Shown here in pieces: positions 8,387 to 18,748 of a stretch of DNA of 18,887 bases. Each line of letters opens with the position of its first letter. Positions within the stretch are counted from its first letter, which is position 1. The DNA is from Cudoniella acicularis (taxonomy: Eukaryota > Ascomycota > Leotiomycetes > Helotiales > Helotiaceae). The notes under the pieces are model-generated. The model saw nothing but the letters and a program-made list of their open reading frames with translations, was not told the DNA's origin and did not search any database. The stretch lies in the NCBI GenBank assembly GCA_013054445.1, contig JAAMPI010001143.1, positions 1 through 18,887 of the forward strand. Direction: 5' to 3'. The translations under genes were made by a program, and so were the position numbers.

Positions 8387-9676
8387 ATGGACAAAGCAGA
8401 GTCGCATTCATTACCTGCCAACCTCGAACAAAGTAACCTCGTCCCAAAACGCAAGGCCCCCGAAGAACCGAATACCCCCTCTGCCACCAAAAGAATCAAA
8501 ACCTCTCATGATGGGTCCACAAAACCAAATGCTGAGCCTCCAGCTACAGTCTTGAGGATTCCTTTCCCAGAAAAGGTATGCTAGGACCTTTAAATGTCAG
8601 GGAACAATCTAACTGGGTTAAAGCCTGCAGTCTTAGAAGAAAGAAATGGCGAGATCGAATTCAGAGTTGTTAATAACGATGGCAGCAGGGAGAGTTGGAT
8701 TATTCTTACGGGTCTAAAATGCTTATTTCAAAAGCAACTTCCGAAAATGCCCAAGGATTATATCGCACGTCTCGTTTATGATCGCACTCATCTATCCATC
8801 GCTATCGTCAAAAGGCCTATAGAGGTTATCGGCGGAATATCATTCCGAGAATTCCGAAATCGCAAATTTGCTGAAATCGTTTTTTGCGCGGTCTCATCTG
8901 ATCAGCAGGTGAAAGGATACGGAGCACATCTTATGGCCCATTTAAAAGATTACGTCAAAGCTACTTCCCCAGTGATGCATTTTCTAACTTATGCTGATAA
9001 TTATGCTACTGGGTACTTTCAAAAACAAGGCTTTACCAAAGAGATCACCCTCGACAAGTCTCTCTGGATGGGGTATATCAAGGATTACGAAGGAGGGACA
9101 ATTATGCAATGCTCCATGCTTTCCCGAATACGTTATCTTGAAGCTGGCCGTATGCTTCTCAAGCAGAAGGAAACTGTACTAGCCAAAATTCGTGCCATAA
9201 GCAAAAGCCACATTGTCCATCAACCGCCTAGGCAATGGGCCAATGGTCTTGTTACTCCAATCGATCCACTCTCAATCCCTGCCATTCGGGCAACTGGTTG
9301 GTCTCCAGATATGGACAAATTAGCACGGGAACCACGCCACGGACCTCATTTCAATCAACTTCGACGTTTTCTAGGTCAACTTCAAAACCACAAACAAGCA
9401 TGGCCCTTTCTCAATCCGGTCAACAAAGACGAAGTTCCTGATTATTACAATGTTATTATATCACCAATGGATCTGTCAATGGCAGAGGAAAGATTGCACC
9501 AGGATCAGTATCATACCCCAAAAAACATGGTCGACGATCTCAAATTAATTTTTAGCAACTGTCGGAAATACAACGACGAAACAACAGTATACACCAAGTG
9601 TGCGGTCAGGCTAGAGAAGTACATGTGGAGTCTTATTAAGGAGGTTCCGGAGTGGCATGATTTACTTGAAGAATGA
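8387..9676 (+). CDS. gcn5: Histone acetyltransferase Gcn5 (GNAT + bromodomain), one intron
   Basis: Catalytic subunit of SAGA/ADA-type coactivators, acetylating histone H3 (notably K14) in the nucleus; this role is known for the family. Exon 1 is 8387-8575 and exon 2 is 8624-9676, joined over a 48-bp phase-0 intron (GTATGC donor, CTAAC branch at 8609-8613, AAG acceptor); the splice restores [18 protein letters not shown]. The product is 413 aa, close to the usual size. The N-terminus is basic and probably disordered (KRKAPEE, TKRIK). The acetyltransferase domain spans about 70-235: catalytic Glu147 in FAEIVFCAV, acetyl-CoA loop [10 protein letters not shown] at 158-167, FLTYADNYA and [14 protein letters not shown]. 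The bromodomain spans about 303-408: [20 protein letters not shown], and NCRKYN with the acetyl-lysine-binding Asn380. Active-site residues are intact, yet several positions that I remember as near-invariant in fungal Gcn5 differ ([17 protein letters not shown]), so it may be a paralog. Confidence 0.93.
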
Positions 9677-9884
9677 ATTGGTGTCAATCTATCCCATTCT
9701 TTGGAGTTTGGTTTGTTGTTAAATGGGGTACGATTATTAGGGTACGGCGTTAGGCAATCCCTCCCCTCCTGAATTAACCGAGCTGTGCACTCAGGTACAC
9801 AATCCTGAGTCAGCACAGGCGCGTGTGTAAAAATCCGGGTTTTGGTCCAGCGTGCGGCCGTGCCGCCAGCCCACCAAGGAGAAG

Positions 9885-10003
9885 CTGGTGTACCACAAAC
9901 TGAGGAGAATTGGGCATCCTGTCCGCTCTGCCATACACAAGCTTCAGATCGGCAGATTAGTAGTTGGGTGGGTGACCACCAGCGAATACCTGCTGTTGTA
10001 TGT
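9885..10003 (+). rRNA. 5S ribosomal RNA gene, 5' end diverged (probable pseudogene)
   Basis: The sequence from about 9893 to 10003 matches fungal 5S rRNA: ggcatcctgtccgctctgcc, then agattagtagttgggtgggt, gaccaccagcgaatacctgc and the end tgttgtatgt. A T-run follows immediately, as expected for pol III termination. Internal control regions look intact. However, the first eight or so bases (ctggtgta) do not match the usual acatacga and cannot pair with the 3' gttgtatgt, so helix I would not form. Fungal 5S genes are commonly dispersed, and truncated copies are frequent in such genomes. It lies about 210 bp past the Gcn5 stop on the same strand. Either a pseudogene or a copy whose 5' end was replaced. 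Confidence 0.8.
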
Positions 10004-10019
10004 TTTTTATTTTTTTTTT
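10003..10019 (+). terminator. Pol III T-run terminator after 5S rRNA
   Basis: Six T, one A, then ten T directly follow the 3' end of the 5S sequence, a strong RNA polymerase III stop signal. Confidence 0.7.
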
Positions 10020-11282
10020 GCCTCCCCTCCCTCTCTCTGCGATGTGTCAAACCCTTTGGGTGTCCCCGAGTAAAGTCAAGATGTAAAATTCAATTCGATT
10101 CGCCAAGTACAACTAGAGTTTGGATTTAATCCAAAGGGATATGCTTACCCAGGCCTCCATCACTAAACTCACAACACTTCGAAGAATAAACACTCTGCTA
10201 CTGTGAGATATTATTATAAGAAAGCGATGCAAACCCTATTTTGCCCTGTTTTAACTCGTATTAATTGCTCTCTTAAAATATTGAGTATATATTTAGATAA
10301 TTTGAAGTGTTTAGTGAAGTAAGATCGTGAAACAAGCCTAGATAGCGCATGAACCCTTGAAGGTCGCAACGCCCTAAACCCATACAAGGCGGTCAAAATT
10401 TCGAGGAAAAACCAGTCTATGCAAATATCTATATCCTAGCTAACTGACAGGTTAATATCAAGTGTCAAAAATTTACAAAAATCCAGGAATAAATCACTCC
10501 ACACGAATTATCTGCTCTGCACGCAGTATCGCGAACTCGTTGCTCGCGCAAAACACTTGAAAACTAGTAAATTAAAAGTGCTAATAATTAGAGAGTTAAT
10601 ATGAGAGGATAGGCCAAATCCACTTTCTTCCTCATAATGTGTCATAATTCCAGAGATATTTAGAGGTTTGAAATAGGATTTCGCAATACTGCGCGCATAG
10701 CGGTCATTTCGTATCTACAGTAAGCAAGTCGTCGTACTTTCGAATTTTCACAACCCAAACAGGAAGCTACAAAGAATTAAGCTAATTCTCAAACACCAAT
10801 ATCTCGCGAAAAAAATTTCTTCTCAAATTCTTAAGTAAGATCGTCCTCTAACCCGACACTATCCACCGCCCAAGCCGTGCTTGGCAAGTTGGCACCCATC
10901 AAATCACGACATCATCCACCGGTTCGGTCCGCAAAACAAACCCATTACGTTGCGGTCCCATCATTTTTTCACGCGAAAGCACCTGATCGTTGGCTACAAT
11001 GCAACCATGCAAGCAAATCGCATGGTACCAGCGTGCTTTTCTCAAAACATGCTTGTGTTTGTGTTGTGTGCAACTAAGGTTCTGGCGATTGCGTCTTTTG
11101 AAGCGAATATTTGCAATTGCGAGAAATCTTACTACCTGTAAAATAAAATCGTCAGAATGATGGCTGCTGCTGATATATATTCGTGTGGATGTTTCATTCT
11201 TGAAAGTTGGAAGAAAAGAAAGAAAAGAAAAAGGAAAAGAAAGTGGAAAGAATAATCTTGAGATTTTGAGCAGAAAGGAAAT
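10020..11282. other. Long intergenic region upstream of the amino acid permease
   Basis: About 1.26 kb, largely AT-rich (10200-10860), with no credible open frame on either strand and no tRNA fold that I can see. Short frames in it are unsupported. The right part should hold the permease promoter; a tgatatatattc string sits at about 11171-11182 and a purine tract follows. Confidence 0.5.
11209..11252 (+). promoter_or_regulatory. Polypurine tract in the permease 5' leader
   Basis: A nearly uninterrupted run of A and G (repeats of aagaaaagaaagaaaag) lies 30-75 bp before the permease ATG at 11283. Such strand-asymmetric tracts are common in fungal leaders and core promoters; a specific regulatory role is only inferred. 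Confidence 0.3.
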
Positions 11283-13088
11283 ATGGCGAGCTCTGCCAGA
11301 GCATCTGGAAGCGCTGCAAAGCATCATGTCGACCAGGAGCACGTGCGACCTTCTGCAGAAGAACGCGACGATGAGCCAAAAACTCCAGTGATCAGAAATA
11401 ATCTTGGAGATATCTTGGGCGAGGAAGGTAATTAATTATCAGCAAATCTCCCTTCCAGGATGAAAGAGAGTCACTAAAAACATATAAAACACATAGCAGT
11501 CGAAGAGCGTTACACAACCAGCGATGACCGCAGACAAGTCAGCTTCGTCTCTGCCGTCTTCCTCATTTTCAACCGCATGGTACGTATTTTCCCCTCTTCA
11601 AAAATATCACATTAAGTGAATAAAGTCTGAGCTCTCAAAAACATATCTCAAGAACCCACCCACACACACATACTAATTCCCTGATAGGTCGGAACCGGCA
11701 TCTTTGCCACGCCCGCCGAAATCGTCTCCCTTTCAGGCTCAGTCGGCCTCTCCCTCTTCATCTGGGTAATAGGAATGCTCATCGCCTTCAGCGGTATGAT
11801 GACCTACCTCGAATTCGGGACCGGGATCCCTCGAAACGGCGGCGAAAAAAACTACCTCGAATACGTCTACCGTAAGCCGAAATTCCTCGCCACAGCAATG
11901 TACGCCGGTTATGTTGTCCTTTTGGGCTGGGCCGGTTCTAACTCCGTCATTTTCGGCGAGTATATTCTTAATGCTGCAAATGTGGAAGTGGGACGCTGGA
12001 ATCAGAGAGGTGTGGGACTGGCTTGTGTCACGAGTGCGTTTTTGGTTCACGGACTGGCTCTGAAGTGGGGATTGAGGTTGCAGAATTTGTTGGGAAGTAT
12101 TAAGCTTTTTATTTTGTTGTTGATTATTGTTTCGGGGTTTGTAGCCCTAGGTGGACATTTGAAGGTTGAGAAACCGGATAATTTCAGTAATGCTTTTGAG
12201 GGGACGACGGGGAGCGCGTGAGTACTCTTACTTTCTCATTTATAACTCTTTTGGTTGGTCTGGTCGTGCTAACAGAATTCAGATATGGAATCGTCACAGC
12301 TCTCTACAACGTAATCTGGAGTTATATCGGTTACAGTAACGCCAACTACGCACTCTCAGAGACCAAAAACCCAGTGCAGACTCTCAAAAGAGCTGCACCA
12401 GCTGCGCTCATCCTAGTCTCAATCCTGTACATGTTAACCAACGTACATATTTCATCTCCTTTTTCTCCTTCTCCAAAAAAACAGAACCTTCCAATTCTAA
12501 CCACTTTTTTATAGATCGCATATTTCGCCGCCGTCCCCAAAGCAGACATCATCAGTTCCGGCCGCATCGTAGCAGCAACCTTCTTCCGCAACATGTTTGG
12601 TACCCGCGCTGAACGCGTGCTATCTGTATTCGTCGCCCTCTCCGCATACGGAAATGTCCTCAGTGTTATTTTCTCCCAAGGTCGACGTAAGTCCTTTTCC
12701 CCTCTTTATTCTTTTCCTCAAAATTCCAAAATCCAAATCCACCACCCCCTTCTCCCTCAAAAAAGAGAGCAAGAAAACTCCTAACACACCATAACCCAGT
12801 CGTCCAAGAAGTAGCCCGCGAAGGCATCCTCCCCTGGTCCCGCTTATGGGCAAGCAACAAACCCCTCAACGCCCCTTTCATGGGCCTCTTCGAGCACTGG
12901 CTGGTCTCCGTAATCATCATGCTCGCTCCTCCCCCTGGAGACGCATATAATTTCATCCTCAAGTAAGCTCCTCCCTTCTCCCCCTTTCCCCACCCCGCAC
13001 TAACCCCATAACAAACCCCCCTAATAGCAGTAGGAAAACTCTCTACGCTTATCAACCCGATCGTTGCTCCGGGTCCCATATGTCCTAG
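11283..13088 (+). CDS. Mup1-like amino acid (methionine) permease, 3' end lost
   Basis: A plasma-membrane APC/LAT-family transporter resembling the yeast methionine permease Mup1. Exons: 11283-11427, 11497-11579, 11688-12217, 12283-12442, 12515-12686, 12800-12962, each bounded by GT...AG with branch points such as gctaac. Translation is continuous across all junctions. Motifs: a hydrophilic N-terminus (residues 1-65), then FNRMVGTGIFATPAEIV (first membrane helix with the family's GTGIF), GGEKNYLEYVYRKPKF, YNVIWSYIGYSNANYALSET, FVALSAYGNVLSVIFSQGR and LVQEVAREGILPWSRLWAS. After exon 6 (FEHWLVSVIIMLAPPPGDAYNFIL) the expected final 100-150 residues are missing. A GT-AG intron 12963-13027 would lead into sequence antisense to the neighbouring transporter, giving an unrelated 20-residue tail ending at TAG 13086-13088 (437 aa predicted). 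The last two membrane helices would be absent, so function is doubtful. Confidence 0.8.
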
Positions 13089-14205
13089 CGCTTGCATCAA
13101 CCCGTATAACACCACGAAAGTGGGAATGGAATGCTCAGTGAGGGGGTTGTAGAGGCCACCCACGATCAAACCGAGGATGATGTACCCTGAGAATCCGAGA
13201 ATGCCCGCCCAGCGCCTCCCAATACGGTTTACGAGGTAAGCGCCGAGGAGAACGCCGGGAACAGGGAACAAAGCGAGGGCTAGCTGCCACACGGCGACGG
13301 TACGCACGTTTTTCCCTGGGGCGAGGGAGTTTAGAATCACGGAACTCATGATGGAATTAGGGAAATTGACAAAATCGTAAAGGAAAAACGCAGTACATGT
13401 TCCTAGTAGACGTAACATATATTTTCTCTGTTTAAGCAGCAGTCTCCACGGTATACCTAATTTCTTGAAATTAGAGGTGCGGAAGAGAAGGGAGTCGGTC
13501 ATGCGGAGGCGGAAGAGGAGGACGAAGACGGGGAGGATGGTAGCGACAGAGTATATGGCGTGGAAGGCTGTTGTGAGGTTGTTGGAGCTGCTGAGGAGTG
13601 TTAAGAGGTACACGAGGGTGCAGATTGGACCGCCGGATGTGGCCATTAATGTGCTAATTAGCACTTGGATCGGTCCCCGTTGGGCGTCGAAATGGTGGTT
13701 TGAGGCTTCGAGGGCGGCGGCTGCGGAGGTGGGATATTCGCCTCCTACGCCTACGCCTGAGATTCCGCGCGCGATGGAGAGGAACCAGAGCATGTTTGAG
13801 GAGGGGGAGACTTGGAAAGCTAATGTCGACATGAGAGTGCCGATGACAACTAGTAAAGAGGTGAACACCATGCCGGATTTCCGTGAATACAGGTCGGATG
13901 TGTAACCGAGAACGAGGATTCCGATTATAGAGCCGATGAGAAGGGCATTTGAAATACGGGTTTGAATAGAGGATGTGTAGACTTTGGTTCCGAGGAGGTG
14001 GTTGAATATTATGTTTGTGCTGGAGGCGAGGCTTTGTTGGTAGCCGTCGGAGAGGTTGGCGAAGGCCTGGAGAGTTAGTATATGGTGTATGAAGAGGGGC
14101 TTTCAAGGAGGAGTCGGATTCGACATCGGTCGTTAATGGCTCTGTTTTGGATTTTTCCTGTGACTTTTCTGGTGTTTCTACGAGATCTTTCGAAGTTGAG
14201 GCCAT
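12666..14205 (-). pseudogene. MFS transporter (phosphate/Git1-type), frameshifted and 3'-truncated
   Basis: A major facilitator superfamily membrane transporter, probably for phosphate, a phosphodiester or a similar anion. ATG at 14205 starts MASTSKDLVETPEKSQEKSK; at 14100-14104 (ttgaaagcccc) one extra base shifts the frame. The next frame reads AFANLSDGYQQSLASSTNII, NALLIGSIIGILVLGYTSDL and YSRKSG (the MFS loop 2-3 motif). It continues GISGVGVGGEYPTSAAAALE, RGPIQVLISTLMATSGGPIC, FFLYDFVNFPNSIMSS, NRIGRRWAG and IGLISVESFPTAIRG (the loop 10-11 region). Similarity fades after GVCYGVSAGWGK at about 12985; from there to the stop at 12666 the frame merely reads antisense through permease exons 5-6 and introns. 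The final helices are gone. No introns are evident. The frameshift may be a sequencing slip; the truncation is shared with the convergent permease. Confidence 0.75.
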
Positions 14206-14869
14206 CTCGAATTTTGTCCACCTCAAGAATGAAAAGAAGCGCATTGGTTTAAACAAAATACATGGAATTAAAGAAACGAGTGAAAGTCCAAACATATATA
14301 TCAAGATCTTACCTAACATCCCACTTATTAACAAGTTGATGAAAATCACACTCGCAAACGCCGGAGATGCATCATCGCATGTAAGTGGGACATTAAAATT
14401 CTGCGGGTCGTTGGATATCGGCGGAAAGTTTTGCAAAATAGTGGATTATTGAATGTGAAGAAAACGGCCGATGGTGGAGACATTTAGTCAGAAATCTTGA
14501 AGATCATCCACTAAAGTGCGGGTTTTTCGGCACAACCGCGCGAGAACGTTGAGCCGCTTAATTAAGCCTTTACCTTGAGAGTCTTATCTTATCTTTTGTG
14601 GAGCTTGATCTATGGGTTCTTCATAACCTGACAAAGCAGCGCACGTCATATTGGAGTTCCCCTTTTCCTAGGACTCCCCCCTATATCCCTCGGCCCTCCC
14701 TCGCTTAGCGCCATCCTCTGGATCGAGAGTCGTTACCGGGAGAGATAACAAACACACCTTTTTATAACCACGAATATTTTCGAAGGATATTAATACGAAA
14801 GAATTCTCGCTAATAAAACATAGAGCTCAAGAGACGGCGATACTTCTATTGGAATCCGAAGAACTGAGA
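14206..14869. other. Intergenic: MFS gene promoter and F-box/LRR 3' flank
   Basis: No gene is supported. The 250 bp next to 14205 would be the leader of the MFS gene; a gtaaga...cttgag segment there could be a leader intron but is not supported further. Farther up is a tandem GATA site (annotated) and an AT-rich run at 14755-14820. Confidence 0.5.
14583..14593 (-). promoter_or_regulatory. Tandem GATA-factor sites upstream of the MFS gene
   Basis: The minus strand reads gataagataag, two overlapping HGATAR-type sites about 380 bp upstream of the MFS start; a further gataac lies near 14745 on the plus strand. Fungal GATA factors (AreA/Nit2, or siderophore and light GATA factors) bind such pairs. 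Regulation of this gene is inferred only, and single-site matches are common by chance. Confidence 0.35.
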
Positions 14870-16613
14870 CTAGATTGAAAAAAATCCCTTCGGGTCATTC
14901 TTCCTCCTCCCAGTCTCAATCTCACACCCAAAAATCCTACAAAGCTCCTCATACCTCTCATAAGGATAATGCATAACATGCGTGACCCTCCTCGCCGTCT
15001 CGCCCCCAAAATTCTCCCCATCCTTAAGTTCTGGCTAATAAGAAATCTCCTTCGGTCTTGGCGCTGCCGTTTTCATTACTATCTCAACGCCTTTCTCTTC
15101 GCATTCCGATAGTAATTTGAAGGTTTGTTCTTTGGTGAAGCCGGGGTAGAAGGATGATTCCATTAGGGAAGGTTTGTCTGGGTAGAGGTTGCGTTCCCAG
15201 GAGAGGTCGAGACATTTCAGTGCCGGGACATGGGTGTGTTTGTACGCGATGAGTTCGAAGATTTGGGGGACATGGGGGGAACATCCTCTCAGGTTGAGGG
15301 ATTCGAGGCTTTTGGGAAAGAATACTAGAAAGTCCTTGATGATCTACACCGAAGAAGATTCACTTGGGAATTCCTCGAACCTAATAGCCATATAAATGGT
15401 CACACCGAGATGACGCAAGCATCTGAAATCGGCTAGGGAGCTAAGGGGTCTATGTTCAAAAAACCCTTGAGCATCTTCGTGGTGGAATTCGACCTCGTAG
15501 TACATAGCTAGGGAGTGAAGAGTTGGTTTGAGGTGTCGTAGTGCGGCCATGAAGTGTGGTGGTGAGAAGCGGCCCATGCTATGCGCAGCTGTGAGATGCA
15601 GGCGCTTCATCGAGGGATAACAGCGCAGGAAGGTTTCCAGAGCTGAATAGTCGAGGCAGCTGTCCTACAGGTGCAAGGATCGCGTAGGAAGCTGAAGTGT
15701 TTGGAGAAGAGTGAAGGCCTCGCTATACTCAATCGCCGGTATGACCTCGGTATCTCCTATTTTATTTGCGTGGAATGAGCGTACTGAAGGAATTCATAGG
15801 AAGGGAAGGAGTAATTTGAGGTCCATGCCGCTATCAGCATCCTTGCCCGAATACTCCAGAGAAACTCTTCGAAGTTTGATCAGTGGCGTTGGAGACGAAT
15901 CGGTTCCTGGTCCGATCTGTCTACCTCTATCCAGAACTTCCATAATTTGTGGGATATATCTTCCCGAATCCATCAAACATTCAATTTCTAGCTCTTGGAG
16001 ATTTGGAAGATAGGAAAGCAGGAGGGCAGTAATAGCGTCCCACCAGCCTTGTTGGATCAACCATAGTTGCCGCGGAATAAACGTAAGGAGATTATTTTTC
16101 GGGCCTTGCAAAGCTACGATAACTCGGGAGTCGGTGTTCTTGACCAAACTCTGACATGTCAAGTACGTGGCCAACAGAGGCCCCCGCATAACCATGATAA
16201 ACCCTCACACACCTCGCCAAATCTGGCCTCTCCAGCACCCTGCACAAAAACCTCGGCAAAGATACCCTATCCCTCTTCTCTCGAAAATGTGAATACAAAA
16301 TCGGCTTAGCAATCCTGTGAAGTCGACGCGAACATCTTGCAACGTTGAGAACGCGTGCCGGAGCATATTGAGCTACACCCGTGTTCAGGCCCTTGCGTGC
16401 CAGAGCCGACCAGATTGACGATTTCCAGCACGAGTTCATCCGAGAGACGGTTGAAGATGTCGGGGGTTGAGCCGATTGAGGGGTCGGCTGCCGGGCGTAG
16501 GGGATGGATGATGCTGTGGTGGTGGATTGGGAAATTTGGGGCCACGGCTGTGATTCGGATAGTCTACGAGGGGTAAGATCGCATAGTGCCAGATTTTGAT
16601 TGGTTGGCTTCAT
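14870..16613 (-). pseudogene. F-box/LRR-type protein gene, two or more frameshifts and four nonsense codons
   Basis: Minus strand; the likely start is the ATG at 16613. The F-box core reads PDIFNRLSDELVLEIVNLVGS in one frame (about 16470-16400). The flanking parts, including ARVLNVARCSRRLHRIAKPI, are in another frame, so paired shifts are needed, with one more near 16130. From there one frame runs to the stop at 14870 with leucine-rich repeats: LLSYLPNLQELEIECLM, FLRCYPSMKRLHLTAAHS, FFPKSLESLNLRGCSP, VPALKCLDLSWERNLYP. It is interrupted by TGA (15796-15794) and TAG (15667-15665, 15346-15344, 15037-15035). The sequence beyond every stop stays coding-like, and all four stops are one C-to-T step from CGA or CAG. 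The intact gene would encode a roughly 570-residue SCF substrate-receptor-like protein. Introns hiding the stops seem unlikely because no donor sites flank them. Confidence 0.75.
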
Positions 16614-16874
16614 CTTGGTGTTTGTTGAATGGTTAAGGAGTTGAGAAGTGCTCGGCAAGTAGGGAAATAGAAGCGAGGTCCAGTCCCGGCGCTAGCAGGC
16701 TTAACTTTAGCGCGCTTGCCGGCCCACTTGGGAAATAATCGTCTCGCCTTCCCCCAATTAGACTTGCACAGTTGCTTGCAGGCATTATAAAGTGCTATAT
16801 ATTTTTCAACAAAATAGAGTACAGTTAGGGTATCCTACACGCAACACGCTAATCCGCGAATCCATTTTCGTCCC

Positions 16875-18748
16875 TTACCTTCCCGGCCTTTTCAGCGGAT
16901 GCGCCTCAGTATTCAACACATAATCATCCAAACTCACATTCCCCCACTCCTCAAAACATAAATAAAAATACTTCAACGTCTCCGCCAGCCAAAAACTCTC
17001 CATGCTATCCATCTGCTGCAACTTGATCTGATCTTTCGGCGCAGTGATATCAATTATAGCCGCCGCAGCCATGTCAGTCCTGCTGACCTTCTCTACGGCT
17101 TGGAACATACGCCACGCGATATCTTGCCATTTCTGATCGCCTGTGACGCGGTACATGATAAAGACGGATTCGATGGCTTCGGGGCGAAGGATGTAACGTC
17201 TGTCGTTGAGCTCGGTGATGCCAGGGACAAGATGGCGTTCTTTTGCTACTTCCTTTACGCGCTCGTCGCGGGAGGGAATTGTTTCTGTGACGCCGTTTTC
17301 GACGGGGTATCTGGTTGCTAGAGCGTCGTAGTAGGCATCATCAGTCCAGGTGCAGTCACCGTTTTTCGGACAAGGTATCACGGTGAAGATCTCGGGTGCA
17401 ATTCCGTTTTGGTTGCTGTCGTAGGCCCAGACACAACCAGCTGTGAGTTGCTCGGCGGTAGCAATATCGTCTGGACGGTCGAAGATACGAGCAGCTAGAG
17501 CTACCATACCACCGGTGAAACAGGTGAGATGTTGACCTCGAGGCTGCAAGTCGACTGCTAAAGTTGGCCGGGTTCCTGCCATTCGAATATCTCCAGAGAC
17601 CAGGATGGGTTCATTCTTCGGGTTGTAAATTTTGAAAAACATTTCAGCTTTGGCAACCTTGATGAATTCCTCGTACATGTGTTTCGGCTGCTCGAGAAGT
17701 CCACCGAGAATGAGATATTGTTTGGGAAAGTATTCATAAAGAGAATCCGACATGCCTCCCAGGGTGAACATGCTATCATCACTGAAGGAGGGTATCGAGG
17801 GGTCGACGGTGATTGGCCACATGCCTGGAAGTTTTGTGGTATTCTGACTCTCCTCAAAAACGTCCCCTATCCGTTGGACAGCATCATAATATTTCGGATC
17901 CCCTGTTAGCTGCGTGAGCCTTGTGAATTCGAGACTCAAGGATCCCAATTCTGAGACGAGAGTTCGCATTGGGGCAGCTTGTGGCTCTCCCGACATATAT
18001 CTACAAACTTGTTAGTCATTCCTTGAGAATGGTTTGGGATAACTTACTTCTTCCAATCCCATCTTGTGATTGGCATCCTGTTGGGCGTATCAAAACAAGA
18101 CATCACCAACTCCCCAACCTCGACCGCCTTGGCCAGCAAGGTAGGATACTTCGCATCAGAAATATCATACGCGGCCAAAAACCCTCCCATATACCGAATT
18201 GTCGTCTCGAAAATATTAATGTCCTTCTCGTCCGTCGTGGTAAAATCAATCTCCTCGATAGCCTTCACGGCAACCTCGAATTCGTCCTTCAAACCCACTA
18301 TCCACAGCGTATCGAGAGAATCCACCAATGTAGCAGCCCACCCACCAAAAGTATCCTTCCATTTCCCACTCAGAGGCGCAACCTCATCCCGGAGCCACGC
18401 ATTCTTCTTATAACCCGCCCAACTGTGATTGAAGCTCTCCGCCACGGCAGCCCTCCTCTTCAAGCGTTCTTCCTTCTGCTGCGAAGTCTCGGTCGGCGGC
18501 GGAGCTTGCACAGCTGGTATCTTCTTCGGCATGCCCGTGGGCAGAGGTATCATCGACGTAACGGGGAATTTTTCGGGGAGTTTCGTCCAGTGGACGCGCC
18601 CATCGGTTAGGACGTTCTTGGGAAGAGAGGGAATATAGGACGAGTAGCCGTAATTCCAGGCACTCGGTTTGTTGTTCAAGTAGTAAAAGAATGTGACTGT
18701 GAAGATAACACTGAGGGCAACAACCCGCCAGCGTCGCATTCCCGCCAT
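16875..18748 (-). CDS. Class I alpha-1,2-mannosidase (GH47), ER/Golgi type II membrane protein
   Basis: Trims alpha-1,2-linked mannose from N-glycans in the ER or Golgi; Ca2+-dependent inverting enzyme (family knowledge). Exon 1 is 18748-18048 and exon 2 is 18000-16875; the 47-bp intron has GTAAGT, gactaac and TAG, and splicing gives WDWKKYMSGEP. The product is 608 aa. A short cytosolic stretch is followed by a signal anchor (residues 8-24) and a stem to about 100. The GH47 domain shows GGWAATLVDSLDTLWIVGL (136-153), FETTIRYMGGFLAAY with acidic Glu181, SELGSLSLEF (250-258), the disulfide cysteines LTCFTGG (Cys394) and AGCVWAYD (Cys423), YILRPEAIES with Glu508, SFWLAETLKYFYLCF and the Ca2+-ligand Thr598 in LNTEAHPL. 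All signature residues are present, so it should be active. It is transcribed toward the F-box/LRR pseudogene start, 260 bp away. Confidence 0.95.

Noticed and set aside
9852..10073. 73-codon frame across the 5S region
   Set aside because: It translates a non-coding 5S rRNA sequence; only the part before 9893 could derive from a coding sequence, and I cannot identify it.
12666..12980. C-terminal 100 residues of the minus-strand MFS open frame
   Set aside because: This is antisense to clear permease exons 5 and 6 and their introns and has no transporter-like helices; it is read-through, not a real domain.
14205..14436. Upstream in-frame extension of the MFS N-terminus with a hydrophobic segment
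   Set aside because: It has no ATG (it would start at TTG), and MFS transporters of this type begin with a hydrophilic tail like the one at 14205; treated as leader sequence, perhaps with a leader intron.
14870..16195. Programmed stop-codon readthrough or reassigned TAG in the F-box/LRR gene
   Set aside because: Four stops in one gene, one of them TGA, plus frameshifts, and intact genes in the same window use normal stops; decay is much simpler.
16685..16726. GC-rich inverted repeat (ccggc ... gccgg) between the GH47 and F-box genes
   Set aside because: Only a five-base outer stem with a large irregular interior; too weak to call a terminator or element.
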